64,000 nt of DNA, from contig JAACJM010000021.1 in NCBI GenBank assembly GCA_013368315.1, positions 1-64,000 on the forward strand. Direction: 5' to 3'. This DNA comes from Tetrapyrgos nigripes (lineage: Eukaryota > Basidiomycota > Agaricomycetes > Agaricales > Campanellaceae). Shown piece after piece: positions 47,897-61,072 of this stretch (positions within the stretch are counted from its first letter, which is position 1; every line of letters starts with the position of its first letter). The notes beneath the pieces were generated by a model, which did no database searches, was not told the DNA's origin, and saw only the letters and a program-made list of their open reading frames with translations. The translations under genes and the position numbers were made by a program.

Positions 47897-49686
47897 ATGT
47901 CTTCTTCTCCTTTTCCTTCAAAACGTACGGTACAAAGAATGATAGGCCACCCCGTCCGTATACAGCGGCAGTCATCTGCAGACGATTCAGATTACATAGA
48001 CAGTGACCGCAACAGCCACGGAAGTACAAGCGGGAAATCTGCAGAGGAGTCATCAAACTTCTCAGACGAATTTTTTGGGGAGGAGGAAGAAGAAAAGTTT
48101 GATCCCAAGAAAGCAGCAGGCACCAGTGTATATGCTCTTATGGCTCTAATCTCATTTCTGTCCTCAAAAGTCATCGTCTGTCTGCATAGGTCTCAGCGGG
48201 TGTACCACTTCAAACAAATTTGCCTACTCGATCTGTGGTGGTCAAACCCTCAAATTTTGTGAAGAAAGAGATGGAATCGACAAGTACATCAAACCGTACA
48301 GCTTCGTCTCATGCTCAGAGCGCTCAGGGCTCCAGCGAGCGAAATCCTTCAAGCAGTTTGTCTACTGATGGTGCGTCTTGACCCCCGAGTTTCCATTCAA
48401 CATACACTAACTCGCTGCTATTATTTTACTTCAGAAACTGTCGCCGGTATGGCCCCTGTAGGGATTGGCAAAACTGTTGCGAGTAGCTTTAAAGGTGCGC
48501 GGCTAGCCCTGTCACTATAGTCTAAAACTCACAATCACGTACTTTGTCTCTCCAGAACAATCCAGGAAACGCAACATTTCCGTGGATGAAGATGAACCAG
48601 AAGACTCCAAACCCCTCAAACGTCAAAAAGTCGACGCTCAACCGCACTCCAAACATTGGCTAAGCGGTCAAATGGTCGTCATTCGAGTCGAGGACACTGC
48701 TTTCAGGCTACTTGCCAATCAGCTTGAAAAGGAGAGTACCTTTTTCAGTAACCTCTTTAACGAGACTGGCGCTGACGCTGCCGTTGACGATAATGGAGAT
48801 AAAGTGTTCACTTTGGATGACCCTGGGGTGACGAAGATAAACTTTTCCTTGTTGTTGGATGTCATGGGGGATCCTCTGTGCGTGCTTTTGGATGCTTGAG
48901 CGTTTCCCGTCCCTAAGCATCGTTTCTTTTTGCAGGAAATATTTCGACGCCAGCCCTCCCTTCCTGGAGCTCTTAGAGATCCTCCTCTGCTCCTACCGTC
49001 TAGGCTTTTCACGCTGGCAAAAATGGGCAATCCGTGAAGTAGAGAAATACAACTCAAAGCTTGGCACCACCTACTTTCCCATCCAAGAAGCGAAAATCGC
49101 TTTGCTCGTCTTTCGTACATGTGGACTACGCTCGTACCAAAAACGCATGATGTACGAAATAATCCGGCAAAAAGGGTCTCTAGATCAAGACACCGTCTTG
49201 CGACGCCCAGATGGTCAATGCGACGCTATCGTAACGACTCTCTATCAAGCTCGTGAAAAGGTGACGTCTTTCTGGTTAGACGTGGCATTACGCCTTGATG
49301 GAGGGTTTTGGACAACTCATCGCTGTCCCGATAGGATCCATGACTGCCAGATGCCGAGTTTACTCTGGCAGACGTTGTATCAGGAAAATATCATGAAGAT
49401 GTATATCTATGACCCGCTGTTTGGATTGGACACGTTGTTGGAGTGTAGTAGACAGTGGGAGGATCCGACGAAGTTTTGCTGTATGACGTGTATTGATAGG
49501 ATGAGGAGAGAGTGGGTATTGAAGAGGGGGTTGTTTTTGCGGAGCTTGGATGGATGGTTTGAATTAGACGAGCGTAATGCCAGTGTTGGAGGTGCTGCTG
49601 CTACTGGAGGTGTTGCAGCTAGGGGCGCTGACACTGCTACTGGAGGAGTGGCTGCTGCCGTTGGAGTCGCTGGTGGTGCGTCTTAA
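47897..49686 (+). CDS. BTB/POZ-domain protein
   Basis: Five exons, 47897-48127, 48190-48370, 48435-48494, 48556-48877, 48936-49686, giving 514 residues. The N-terminal 190 residues are Ser- and acid-rich with an EEEEEKF stretch and a basic KRQK patch. A BTB domain of the Agaricomycete type follows at about 193-300: QMVVIRVEDTAFRLLANQLE, STFFSNLF, then FLELLEILLCSYRLGFSRWQ. BTB domains dimerise and often serve as Cullin-3 adaptors; the partner is unknown. The C-terminus ends in a Gly/Ala-rich tail with three imperfect ATGGVAA-like repeats. Homologues are numerous in mushroom genomes, mostly uncharacterised. Confidence 0.82.
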
Positions 49687-49839
49687 AGGATGGTGTATCT
49701 GGACCTGGACATGGATTTACTGTGTTATTTATGCTATCTTCTAAGAGTCATCTTTTGTATCGTTGTATCGTTACTTTTTGGAGTATACCAGTAAACGCAC
49801 AAACTATAAAGCATTAATTTAGACACTGGCAGAGCTGTA

Positions 49840-50532
49840 CGGTAGGCCGGAGGGTCGAGGTTGATTTTTGACAATTTTCGCACTCCCTTACTCCCTTATG
49901 TCAATTGATGCCGGCAGCCTCGGCAGACACTAAACGGATACCAAGGTGTATAGCAGATTCTTCGAGGATACTCTCACCTTAGCTAGCTTTCGCTGCTTAT
50001 AGTTAGCAAGATAGTCTTATAAGATGTCCTAAACATGCCTTATCAGGCTCAGTACTCTCCGAAGGTCAATTTGGTGGGGGGGAGGGAGCCGTGAGAATTG
50101 GGTGACTGACGGCATTTCCTTGCCGGGTATATCCTTTCTTCTTCCTCGTGGACCAAGGGCGCATATTCGAGGCTTATCTGTGCAGGAGAAAGCTTATAGC
50201 TACAGATTCATGTCTTTAAACCTCTTTTATGTGAACGCAAACGAGTGGATGCGTCTAGGACGCACCTTATGTACAACGATATTACATCAATTGTGCCCCT
50301 TTTGGATTTGCATTACTCATTACACCCTTTTCCGAGTGTGATAGGGATCCAATAGGATGTTTCTACCATAATGGATGCCCCGACTGTGTTTAAAGTGCAT
50401 TTGGGTAGTACCAGAGGTAGTATCTACTCTGCAGGGAGGAGGGCCGGACCAATGCCGATGCTGACAGGATCAATTGACATAAGGGACAATGGTAAAATTG
50501 TCAAAAATGAACCTCGGCCCTCCGGCCTACCG
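49840..50532. mobile_element. 693-base inverted-repeat DNA transposon, TA target (Tc1/mariner-like, non-autonomous)
   Basis: Both ends read inward CGGTAGGCCGGAGGG(T/C)CGAG then GTT(G/C)ATTTTTGACAATTTT, and the similarity continues to CCCTTATGTCAATTGAT, giving inverted repeats of about 75 bases. TA lies directly outside both ends (49838-49839, 50533-50534), the target-site signature of Tc1/mariner elements. No transposase frame is present inside. It lies 150 bases after the BTB stop codon. Confidence 0.78.
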
Positions 50533-50534
50533 TA

Positions 50535-53500
50535 GAGCTGAGAACTGTTCTTGTTCTCGGGAGTCGTTTTGTTACTTGTATGTACTTGTGTTTCAGCTAC
50601 TCTGGCCAAGTCTAATGCAACGGAGTATCTCCCAGTTTTGAGATCTGACTGTAACTCCCCGCATGTATCCAGGTTTATACTAATTCCGACGCATATATAC
50701 CTAGGTCATTTCTTCAATCTTCGCGCATATAGCCAGCCACCTTTGTGACGTCAAATCCCGCTCATACACTCAGCTCTTCTATCATCTATGACATTTAGAC
50801 ATAACCAGATGCATAAGCCGAGGTATTTCCTAGTTTCTTGCGGATTTACAGCCAGGACGTTCCTAGTACTACGTTTTCCCGACGCTTTGAAGATGAAGCG
50901 GGTCCCTTACTCCGAGGAGGGATGCCGTGGCATCATTCTGGGCCACTGGCCAGGTTTTGGTCAGAAGACAGGTTATGTATCTCTTGCAATTGTCTTTGCA
51001 ATTGACTGGCCAGCGGGCCGCCATATGAGTGACTCGGATTCTGAGGATCTAGACTTTTGAAGAAGATTGAAGCTTGAAGCTTGAAGACCCAAGAGACCGG
51101 TCAACTTGCTTCAAGGTTTCACGTTTCATGCACCGAAGCTTAAGGTAGTTGATTGCAGCTGACCCGTGACAGAGCTTGTACCATAAATAAGCACATAGTC
51201 TGAGATGAAAGAAAGGGACTATTAAGCTTAAATTTTGATTTTGCCGCAAGCAAGCGCTTTTGAGTTTGAATCTAAACCCTTGAGGGGAAGTAACGAATAT
51301 GAAGGGCTTGGGGAAGCAAGGTTCAAAGCTAATCCTAGTGAAGTCCCTGTAGAGTTCAGTACAAGACCGTTTTTGAGTCCACGCCAAGTTCACGAGGATC
51401 GAGGGAGAACGACAAGTTGCAGAACCACAACTATAACTATAACACGGTCTGTACGCACATCACACGAAGAGTGTCAAGATGTATCGTCAGTCTGGGTACT
51501 CGAGATTAGTCTGAGCCTATTGTGAGTGACGAGTCTATTGTCTTTGTCCTTTGATTCTTGAACGAAGGGGCCTAGCTAGGGTCTCCGGAGTAGGGGCTGA
51601 GTAAAGAGGAGGGCTCAGGGAATGCAATGAGTTGGTTCCTCGAGCCTGAGCCTCATTCGTGATGAAGCAGAGGTGAAGAGTCCTGATTTAGACTTTAGTA
51701 CAAGCCCGGTAGTAGTCCTTCTCGTTTTGGTCCAGACTAGTACCCCATCGATTTCGATTTCGATTTCGATTTCCGCGATTTGTAGTCGGACAGAAGACTT
51801 GTTGAATGAAGGCTTGGGACCGTAGTATACGTGACAGCGGTATGGTGGAGACTTTGTAATTGACTGAAAAGGAGTTTCGAGTGGGTACCAGTGCGCGCCG
51901 AGGTCAGATGGATTTGTGGTCTTCTTTGGTTCTAAGGAGCCGAGGACCAATGGCAAGTGCGTTTTTTGCGCTTTTTTGATGAGATTTTTTAGAGAGGATA
52001 AGGAAAGGAAGTGCCAAGGCTGTACCACAATACATTGCAATGATTCTAATGACGGTATGGTGAGCCAAGATGCTGGTTCGAGACAGCTGTAGACCTGGTT
52101 CCTGATTGAATAGTAGGTTTCCGAGTGGGTTTCCGGAGCGGTGTGATATCTATCAAGGTTTTAATTTGTGCCGTCGAGATCACTAAAATGCTACAAAGCA
52201 TAAATGTACGGTGTCCATGGTGGGCTTTTGAGCCGCAGGCTTGTGATCAAGCGCTAAGTGCTCATTTTAATTCATTTTCGACTGAATTTCTTGTCAAATA
52301 AATCGGTGGGTGAAGCTAAAGGCCAAGATTCCCGAAAACGTGCGTGTATGTCATCAATTTTGACGAGCTTCCTCAATACTAGGGAGTCTCTCGAAGAGGA
52401 CTTTCAATTGAGGACATTGATCAGAAAGCATACGGAGACTCTGGACTTGGTGAAAACATAGCTTTCCGAAGACAATAATCCGAACACAAGGGAGATTCCT
52501 GTTGACATCTGTATCGTTTTTATTGAGATTTCCATGTTCTAGGAGATTTGCGCTCTTATAGAAGTGGTAAGGGGTACTTAGCTCATTATTGGAAGAACGA
52601 CCGGAGAAAGACTCAATCGGCGTGACGGCGCAGCACTCTTTGCCGGCGTTGGTCGGAGAATACTATATCTTCAAGAGTCCAAGAGTTCCAGCTTGCGTTT
52701 TCTTTTATGTTGCTTCTTCAGGCAGGAATTATAACCAAAGTGGCATTCGTGCGCAATGTCCGCCTTTATTTGACAAATATTCAGTAGAAATTGAAGCCTT
52801 TGACTCAAAAACCTACGTACCTGAGTCTCCATGGACACCGTCCTATTGTTGTCGTCGGCCGGAAGTCCAAGGTTGACTTTTTCGGTGTTTTGGATTAAAA
52901 CCAGTAATAAGCCCACTAGTGCACGTTGTAATATCCTTCTCTCTAGTAGGTTCGAAAAGGCAGAAGACCCGTGTCTGAGCTTCGCGGAGTTTGATTTGAG
53001 TTGTCGAAAAATAATATCAAGGCACAGGGTCTGGAAACATTTCTGGAGACTGGCCGACATTAGTTGATGAAGCTCTTTGAAGCCTCGCCGTCGACGGTCG
53101 TACTAGCTTTCACAGAAGTAGACACATCAATGATGGTGGCACTGGGTACTGTATATATGGATAGAGGAATCCAGGTTCTGGGTGTGAGATGATTCCCCTG
53201 GCCCAGAAGTTCCCAATGATGAATAGGGATTGAAGGAGTTCTTGGTTCTTGGCTCCAGTATGTCGGTTTAAGAAGTAGACGTGAGAAGGAGCTTGGCTAT
53301 ACGGGGACATAAGTCTTCCAGCAAGGGAGCCCGGGAAATGGGGAGACTTTCATCGATGTTGATCACGCGGATCCACAGTGTCGGGTCAGCCACTGACAGT
53401 GACTGAGCTTAGTCCTGTAATTCTTCTACTTGCACTTACCGCCCCAAGCGGTCCTGCAGACCAGGCCTCAACATGAACAACAGTGCCATGAACATATCTC

Positions 53501-53989
53501 CTCCAATTCCCTATGCTACTCATGCCTGGCGAGATAGACTGTGAGTAGACCAAAGTCCTCGTTTTGTTTCAAAAGTTGTCTTGGTACTCGACTGCTTTGG
53601 ACTTTCTTTGATCGGTCAACGGTGGATCAGATGAACGGCTATAGCATGGGAGTGACACCGTCTAGTGGTCTTAGAGATGCGTTTGGGAAGGAGTAGAAAG
53701 CGACATATGCTTCGGCGTTGGTTCGAGTGGGAGCGTAGCACCGAGTCCTTGGAACTGGTGTCCTCTTGAATTTCAGTAGACATCTACTTTTAAAACCAGG
53801 TCAACGACTCCTCGTTGATCCTGCTCCTAGTCGTGCTCTCTTTCCCAACAGTGTCGTTGTCGTTGTCGCTGTCTTTGCTGTTCGCGTTTTCGTTTTCATC
53901 TCGCTGACTCATTTTCCGCTTTTCCCTTTCCATTCTGTATCGCAATCGCTCTACTTCGACAACGCGAATAACACGTAATTCCCGAAAAA
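50535..53989. other. gene-poor stretch before the velvet gene
   Basis: No gene supported. Includes a (CGATTT)4 repeat at 51749-51772 and the velvet-gene upstream region. Short open frames here have no recognisable motif. Confidence 0.5.
51749..51772 (+). repeat. hexanucleotide microsatellite
   Basis: Four units of CGATTT, in non-coding DNA. Confidence 0.7.
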
Positions 53990-56900
53990 ATGCACCTTTC
54001 CATACCCCTTCCGCCACCTCATAATCACTCTCATACTAATTCTGGACCCGGCTACCCGCCTTACCCGCATCCTCATCCTACCAGAGAATATGAACTCGTC
54101 GTCCGTCAAGAACCGAAACAAGCCAGGATGTGTGGTGTCGGCGGTAAAGCTGATCGCCGTCCCATAGACCCGCCGCCTATCGTCCAGTTAAGGGTCATAG
54201 ATCCTTACGCAAACGCACCACAATACCAGCAGCAACCTCAAGGCAATTGGCCTGCGCAGGCGTCAGCGTCAGTGTCGGCATCGTCTTCAAGACATAGGCG
54301 TGAAGATGCTAGTCCAACGCCTAGTGCTAGTAGTCGCGCCGGAGAGGATAGACGTCTTTCCCGGGATGGAGGAAGGAATAGATCAAGGGAGAGAGGGAAG
54401 GATAGGGACAGGTCGCGTTCGAGAGGAAGGCGCGCGTCGAGAGATGAGGATAAGGAAGGTGGTAGAGATGGGTCTAGAAGTCATAGTAGGGGAAGGACAA
54501 CAAGTCGGGATAGAGATGACGATAGAGATGGGTCTACGACACCTACGCATTATTCCACTGCTGGAAGACAACCGTCAGGTCCAGGGCCTTCCGGTGAGTG
54601 GGTTTACTAAGCCTTAGTTTTACCTCGCTAATCATCTAATACTCAGGTTCCTACTACGGTCCTCCACCAACTAGCGATCCCTCTGCTCTTCCTGGTCCCA
54701 ACGGTGAAGCACCAGCAAATTTGGGTGCATATGCTCAGAGCTATCTGCAAAATCCATACTACTTCATGTTTGCGAGTTTGGCGAAACCTGACGACGATAC
54801 TGAATTACATTGGTTAAAGGTGTGTACCTACCCTCCAGTTTCACATTCTTCTACGTGTCTTCTGGCTCTAACGTCAAAATAACGTGCTTATAGGATGGTC
54901 GTACTCGTTGCACGACCGGCTCTGTCGTTTCATCTCTCTACCATCTCAAAGATCCGCTAAACAACAACGAGGACGCTGGGTTCTTTGTGTTCCCTGATCT
55001 CAGTGTGCGGACAGAAGGAAGTTATAGGCTGAAATTAAGTTTATTCGAAGTTGTAGGGTATGTTTTTCTTGTGCTTTCTTTTTCAATTCTGTAAGCTAAT
55101 GTTCTTCAAGGAATAATGTACGACATTGTAAATCAATATTTTCTGCGCCGTTCTATGTGTATACTGCTAAAAAATTTCCTGGAATGGAGGGTAAGTAGTG
55201 TCTCGTTGTTTCCTTCTTTCTATCTCGTATATTCCTTCGACTTGTTGTGCTGACGTTTCGCCATCTCCACAGAGTCAACACCCTTATCTTGCTCTCTCGC
55301 CGACCAAGGAATCAAAATCCGAATCCGCAAAGACATCCGAGTTCGAAAACGGCCAGCGAACCAAGCATTAGCTGCACCGACCCCAGGTTCTTCCGGGCCA
55401 AATCCAAGTACAAGTACTACACCGGGTCAGCCCCAGCCAGGCCAAAACGACAAGGATAACAACAAGCAGGGTAGCAGCTCCAATCAACTGCAAATCCAAC
55501 CTGCTCCAGCTCCTGGTCAACATCAACAATCACAACACCATACGTATGCGAGTTTCGGGAATTTTGGAACGTTTGGAGGTGCGCAGCCTCAGCAACAACA
55601 GCAGTCGCAGCAGTTCCCCGGAGGAGTAGGAGGATTTGCTCAGCCTCAGCCTCAGCCTCAAACTGCTTCTGCGACGGCGGTTGCAACTACGCCTGGACCT
55701 GCGACTGTGGGGTTTGGTACCGGCTTTGGTGTCTCTGGTGTATTCCATCCGCTTGCGCCTCCATCGGGCAAGAATCCTGGGTCTGGTCCCTTACAGCCGT
55801 TACCCGACGAGCTCCAGCCTGATAGGGACAAAGATAAGGACGATGTTGTCATGCGAGATCGAGATGGACAAGGACGTGGTCGAAGACGTGGAGGTGGCTC
55901 TGGAGGTGCTCCGAGTGCCAGTGGAAGTGAAAGTGGGGACGAGAGTGGGAGTGGTAGTGAACACGATGATCAGAGTGTTGATGGTGAGAGAGATAGAGGA
56001 GGAGGAGGGGACGGCATGGATGTCGATGATGGAGAAGAAGACGTTGATGATGGAGACGATAAGAATGATGGCGATTATGAGGAACCTTCGGCACGAAGGA
56101 TGAGTGCGAAGGGTAAAGGAAGGTCTGGGTCTGGGTCTGCTAGGACTAGGGACAGACGAAGAGATAAGGAGAAGGACAAGGACAAGCCTGGAAAGGGATC
56201 GGGTTCGAAAAGAGAGTCGAAAAGGAGGAGAACGGATAGTGGTGCTGGACGTCGTAAGTCGTCTTCTTCGATATCATGTCATGAACAGTTGCTCATACCT
56301 TCAACAGGTCCTACATACCATCAGCCTATCGCACCTTGGCCGCCAATCCAACCTGCGCCAGGTGCACCTATACCTGTGATACCACCACCGCCGGGTGCCC
56401 AAATCGATCAAGCTTTGACATCTAGAATGGGATCCACACCTACGGCGGTAGGTCAAAACGCGGCAGGGACGACAAGTGGGACTGCAACACCAACTGGAGG
56501 TGCTTCATCGTCGACATCTACATCTCGAGCTGGACAACAAAATGTCCATCCACCACTGGTACCGACATCTGCAGATCAGCAGCAGCAGCCCATCATTCCT
56601 CCTAGTGCTCCAGCTATGCCTAGCACACCTATGGGTCAAGCAAGATTCGACGTTTCGGTGCCGGGATACCCTATGAATCCGAACCAAGCTGGGTTTGACC
56701 CTCACCAGTACCAACAGCACCAACATCAGCCTATGCCACCCCATCCACCGACGTATCCTCCTCAGCCCCCGACATATGGGTATCCTGGAATGCCGCAGCA
56801 GCCTCAGCAACATCCTGGTATGCCTATGCACTCTCAGTACAGCTTTCCTCCTCCAGCGACGCCTTATGGTCACCCTCCACATCCTACTCATCCACACCCT

Positions 56901-58232
56901 CCTCCAATGCATCCCCATACGCCGCAAGGGTATCCTCCTTACGCCGGTGGATGGGGAGCACCACCACCTCCTCAGCCCCAACCTCATCCCCAACTTGGCC
57001 AGCCTCAACCCCAGCAGGCTCAGCCTCAACCTGGTGCACCACAAGGTCAGCAACAACCTCAGTCTCAGCCACAGCAGCCACAGACCATGAGTGTCTATGG
57101 TGACCCATATGCCCAACAAATGCAGCAACAATACGGCCATGCTCCTGTACCACCTTATCCAGTCGGTCAGCCAATGCGGTATGATTACGGTTATCAGCAG
57201 CCCCAGCATCAGCAGATGTACGGCGCACCTGCTCCAGGTCCTTTTGGTCATCCACACGTGCCTCCTCCAGGGTATGGATACATGAATTACGACCAGCAGC
57301 CTCAGCCCCAACCACATCCACAACCTCAGGTACCGTCCCAGCAACCACAAGGTCCTAACGCGAATGTCACCGTTTCTTCTCAAACCGGGTTTACTTCGGC
57401 TTCGGGCAATGGGAACGGTTCTGCGACGGGTACACCACAACAAACCCAGCAGCAGCCATCTACGAATACGAGTACGACGCAGGCTCAACCACAACCTCAG
57501 GCTCAACACCAGAATCTTGGTGCTGGTATGGGTGTAGCGGCGTATGATCCTTACCAACAACCACAACCCCAGCCGCAGCAGTATCCTTCGTACCCGGTTC
57601 ACCACCAACAACCTCAACCTCAGCCGATACATCAGCAAATGAGGTATGCACCGGGGCCGTATGGGTACATGTACGGTAATGGGTCTGCACCGCCAACACC
57701 TGGGACGGGTATGAATATGAATATGGGTGTTGTTGTACCGAGTATGAGTGGGATCATGGGCACCGGGAATCAGACTGGCACACCAGCTGAAGTCTGGGGT
57801 ACACCAGGGACAGCACCGACTCCTTGGGACGCTTCATACGCGCCATATGCACCTCAGCAACCTCAGCAACAGCAACAGCAACCACAAACGATTCCGTTGG
57901 CACCACAGCCTCAGCAGGCTCCAGGAACAACGGTGGGCTCTTTGGGTAGTCCGAGGGATAGAATCCAACTTGCACCGTTGAGAGGTTCATCGACCGTCCC
58001 GTCTATCGCGAGTTCAACGACCAGTGGGACAGCTGGAGGATCTTCGTATCCTGCTGTTATTCATATTCGAAGTGGCAGTCGGTCTTCTCCGGAGGGTTCA
58101 TCGCCCAGAAGGGATAGTGTGGATAGGGAAAGGGACAGACGAGATTCTCGGGATGACAGGTCGAGAGACGGTCGGGACTCGGAGAGAGGAAAGAAGAATA
58201 ATCCTCTAAGCATTGGAAACATTTTGGATTAA
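53990..58232 (+). CDS. velvet-domain regulator, VelB-like, with giant low-complexity tail
   Basis: Six exons, 53990-54593, 54647-54819, 54894-55057, 55111-55190, 55273-56253, 56308-58232, giving 1308 residues. The velvet domain is split. Part one, about 31-70, reads [20 protein letters not shown] then [12 protein letters not shown]. Part two, about 225-368, includes [47 protein letters not shown] and [18 protein letters not shown]. Between them lies an Arg/Ser/Asp-rich insert of about 150 residues; Aspergillus VelB also has an insert there. Velvet proteins are fungal DNA-binding dimers linking development to secondary metabolism. A basic patch (KRESKRRR) near 655 may be a nuclear signal. The remaining 600 residues are Pro/Gln/Tyr/His-rich and end in an RD/RS-rich charged segment. 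Known VelB proteins are about 370-450 residues, so this is unusually large. Confidence 0.88.
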
Positions 58233-59794
58233 TGGTAATCTTACTGAACAGACAGTCTTATCTTTTTCTTGATTTTTTTTTCGGGTATATTACTTATGTC
58301 TTGTTCTCATGTAGAAAATTTGCTCCTTGTGTCGTACTGTTTTCGTGTCATGACTTCTACTAATATTTTGGGTTGTATTACGCAGCTGTATCATTGTTCT
58401 GTTACTCACCGTTCTCTTTCACTTCACCTTTGCCAGAAGTAACTTATCTCAGGTCAAAGGCGGGTAATGCCTTCGAATGCACCCTAGCTCAGACTCTCAT
58501 ACACGTGTAATGTAATCTCAACTGCCCAAAGCCGTTTAAGAACGAGACCGTTCCATGGGCTACCCTTCTCAGAACGTGAAGGCAGTCCTTAATCTGATGA
58601 TCAACTGACATGCTGTTGACGACTGATTCTTGTAACGCCCGGAGACAAGTTCTTTCTCCTCCTCCCTGTCCTGACCCTATTTCCCTCGGCGATCTCTCGC
58701 CAAACAGTCATCTTACAACTGAACACCCCACACATCACGAAACCCCATCACGAACTTACAGTTCGGTAAACAACTCAGTCAAACCTAAGTGTGGACGAGG
58801 ACAGCCTGTCCCGGGATCGGTATTATACTTAGAGTACTCAGTACGATACATGTTTTAGTTATTCTACCGGGGCTGCCTGCCCCGACGCCTTGGCCCTTAG
58901 TCTGGCCTGCTAGTCGTTAAATAAAGAGACAAAAAAAAAAACGACTGATTCTTGTTCCTCTGGCATTTGACATGCTGCTCGGAAGCTCATGTGTGTTCTC
59001 TTCTGCGACAAAGGTTGGAAAAGGCTCACCTGGTTACAACGCAGCAAACTTCACCGATCAAGGGTTTGAGGATGCGTAAGCGCAGGGATACGAGCAACGA
59101 GTAACTGCGGGAATGTATGCAGGCTTGGCGTAGACGCCGTTCTTACATTATCTTTTCCCAAAATAACGGATGATCCTTGGGTCAAAGCTTCCTGTCATGA
59201 ACCTAATCTTCGAATCTCTCGACGCCGGTGAGAACATATGTCATAAGTTCTCGGTACACGTGGTATCTGTCTCAGTGAAGATTTGCATTGAACTCAAATT
59301 GAACTTTGAAAGGCGAAAGGATGAACCTTGAGGTCTCTCGACCGTCACATCCAATCTCAACCTGCCTTGTGTGATATCAGTGGGCCTCAATGCCAAGAAC
59401 TCTATTAGATACTGACATCACAAGGCTATGCAAGTGGGTCACCGCAGATGAAGCTCGAGGCTGAGCCCGCTGTACGTTCCCGCTGTGGTTCCACTTCAAT
59501 CCGAGCACCGATAAGACAAGTGTATCTCGAAGGGCATGCTTCCATTGTCTTGGCCTCTGCGACCAATCTGCGCCACGTATTGAGATGCTTTGGGGTCCTA
59601 TGTAGTGCAACCCCGCTGGCTGAGCTGACGAATGATTACAGAATGTATTACAGTACTAATACTAAGTATTCTAGACATAAATTGACGAGTAAAACAAATA
59701 GAAAAGACTAATACAAATACATACTAGAATACTGTGAATGGGTGGCCATGGGTGATACAAGTAAACTTCATGCGTCGTCCGTCGGAAACAATCC
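58233..59794. other. intergenic region, velvet 3' end to hydrolase stop
   Basis: The two genes converge. No gene supported in this 1.5 kb. Confidence 0.5.
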
Positions 59795-61072
59795 TCATAC
59801 AACCTCATTCCGAAACACCTCTGCAAACCAATCCATAATCACCACCATCAGCTTTGCTTCCCTCTCACCCGCTAGCAAGTCCAGATAGGGATCATTGTGT
59901 ACTCCATCTCCCTGCAAGATAAACCTCACCAAAGGATGATGTTTCCTTAGCTGATCCACCACCCGTACAACATCATCCCTCAAACACTCATGCTTCCCGA
60001 CGGTAATCAACATCCTTTGGACAGCCGCAGAGATGCCCAGATATCCATGAGACGGCACCGAATCTCGCTTTCTCCCCTTCTTCACACTGTTAACGACAGC
60101 TTGTGCCGGTGACGGCGGTTTAGGAAAATCTCTTGACGTATATTGACTCCATTTCTCGAGTGTTTGTGAGGTGATAACGTCCATATGGTCATTTTCACAA
60201 AACGAGCCAGATTTATCGCCGTCGTGGTTGAAAGGTACCCAAGGAGACATGAGGTAGACGCTTCCGAGTGGTTGAGCAAGTCGTATGGAAGAATTGGGAC
60301 GGGTGAGTTCGCCAAGAAGTTTGAGAATAATGTAAGCGCCAGAATCGTCCCCAGCGAGCTGGATATTGCAAGGTTCCACTCCCGAGTCGATGAGATACTT
60401 GAGAGCAGCTTTGGCTTGAAGGAGTTGTGTGGGGAAAGGAGAACCAGGATAAAGAGCTATTCCAAGTTCAAGTAATAAGTCAGAATGCAAGCTCATTGAA
60501 AGCGAGATTGCCCACTCACAATAGTCCAAAATGCAAACACCACTATCCATTTCCGACTTCTCCTGAAGGGAGAGCTGTATACATCTCCAAAACGATATGC
60601 TGACGTGTTGGAGAGGGACAAGAAATGCGCCACCATGCAGGTAGAGGATGACTCTGTCTAGCTTCTTCGGTCCAATCCAGAAGAGTCTGGCTTTCTTGCT
60701 AGAGCTATTGCTTCCTGTAGAGATTTCCTCAATCGTGACGGGTAGCCCATGAGCGTGAGCCCAATCCTTGTACGTCTGGACCGACGTGCCCATCATGTAT
60801 TGGATTTGGTTTACCGAAAGAAAAGAGGTGGTAAACCGCCAGCGAATCTCGACGATGATGCGACTCCATTTCTTGCTTTTGACGATATGCCGGCGCAGAG
60901 TAGAGTAGAGAAAGAGATTCCAGACGACGACGACGGCTGGAAGTAAATGTCAAGATTAGACAGAAAGATAGGAGACAAGGATCGTATACGTACGCATAAC
61001 GAAAATCAGGCTGTAGATTTTAAACCTGTCGAAAAGTGAGACCTGCGCGTAGACAGTCTTCAGAGCTGCCAT
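59795..61072 (-). CDS. membrane-anchored alpha/beta hydrolase (acetyl-hydrolase/esterase type)
   Basis: Three exons, 61072-60994, 60936-60520, 60456-59795, giving 385 residues. An N-terminal membrane segment (VYAQVSLFDRFKIYSLIFVM, then VVVVWNLFLYSTL) precedes the hydrolase fold. The oxyanion-hole motif HGGAF is near 126 and the nucleophile motif GDDSGA puts the catalytic Ser near 203. HECLRDD near 320 probably supplies Asp, and the His is in GDGVHNDPY near 351. This is the alpha/beta-hydrolase-3 pattern of lipid and steryl-acetate esterases; the substrate is unknown. Splicing out 60457-60519 gives ILDYSLYPGSPFPTQLLQA, the normal family sequence. The intron is 63 bases, a multiple of three and free of stops, so a retained form would stay in frame. 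Confidence 0.87.

Noticed and set aside
50788..51060. A 90-codon plus-strand frame with an acidic end (SDSEDLDF)
   Set aside because: No intron, no domain and no neighbouring exons; the composition is not distinct from surrounding non-coding DNA.
56505..57638. A 377-codon minus-strand frame opposite the velvet tail
   Set aside because: It is the antisense of a CAG/CCT-rich coding region, which stays open by composition; the product is a Leu/Arg run without domains.
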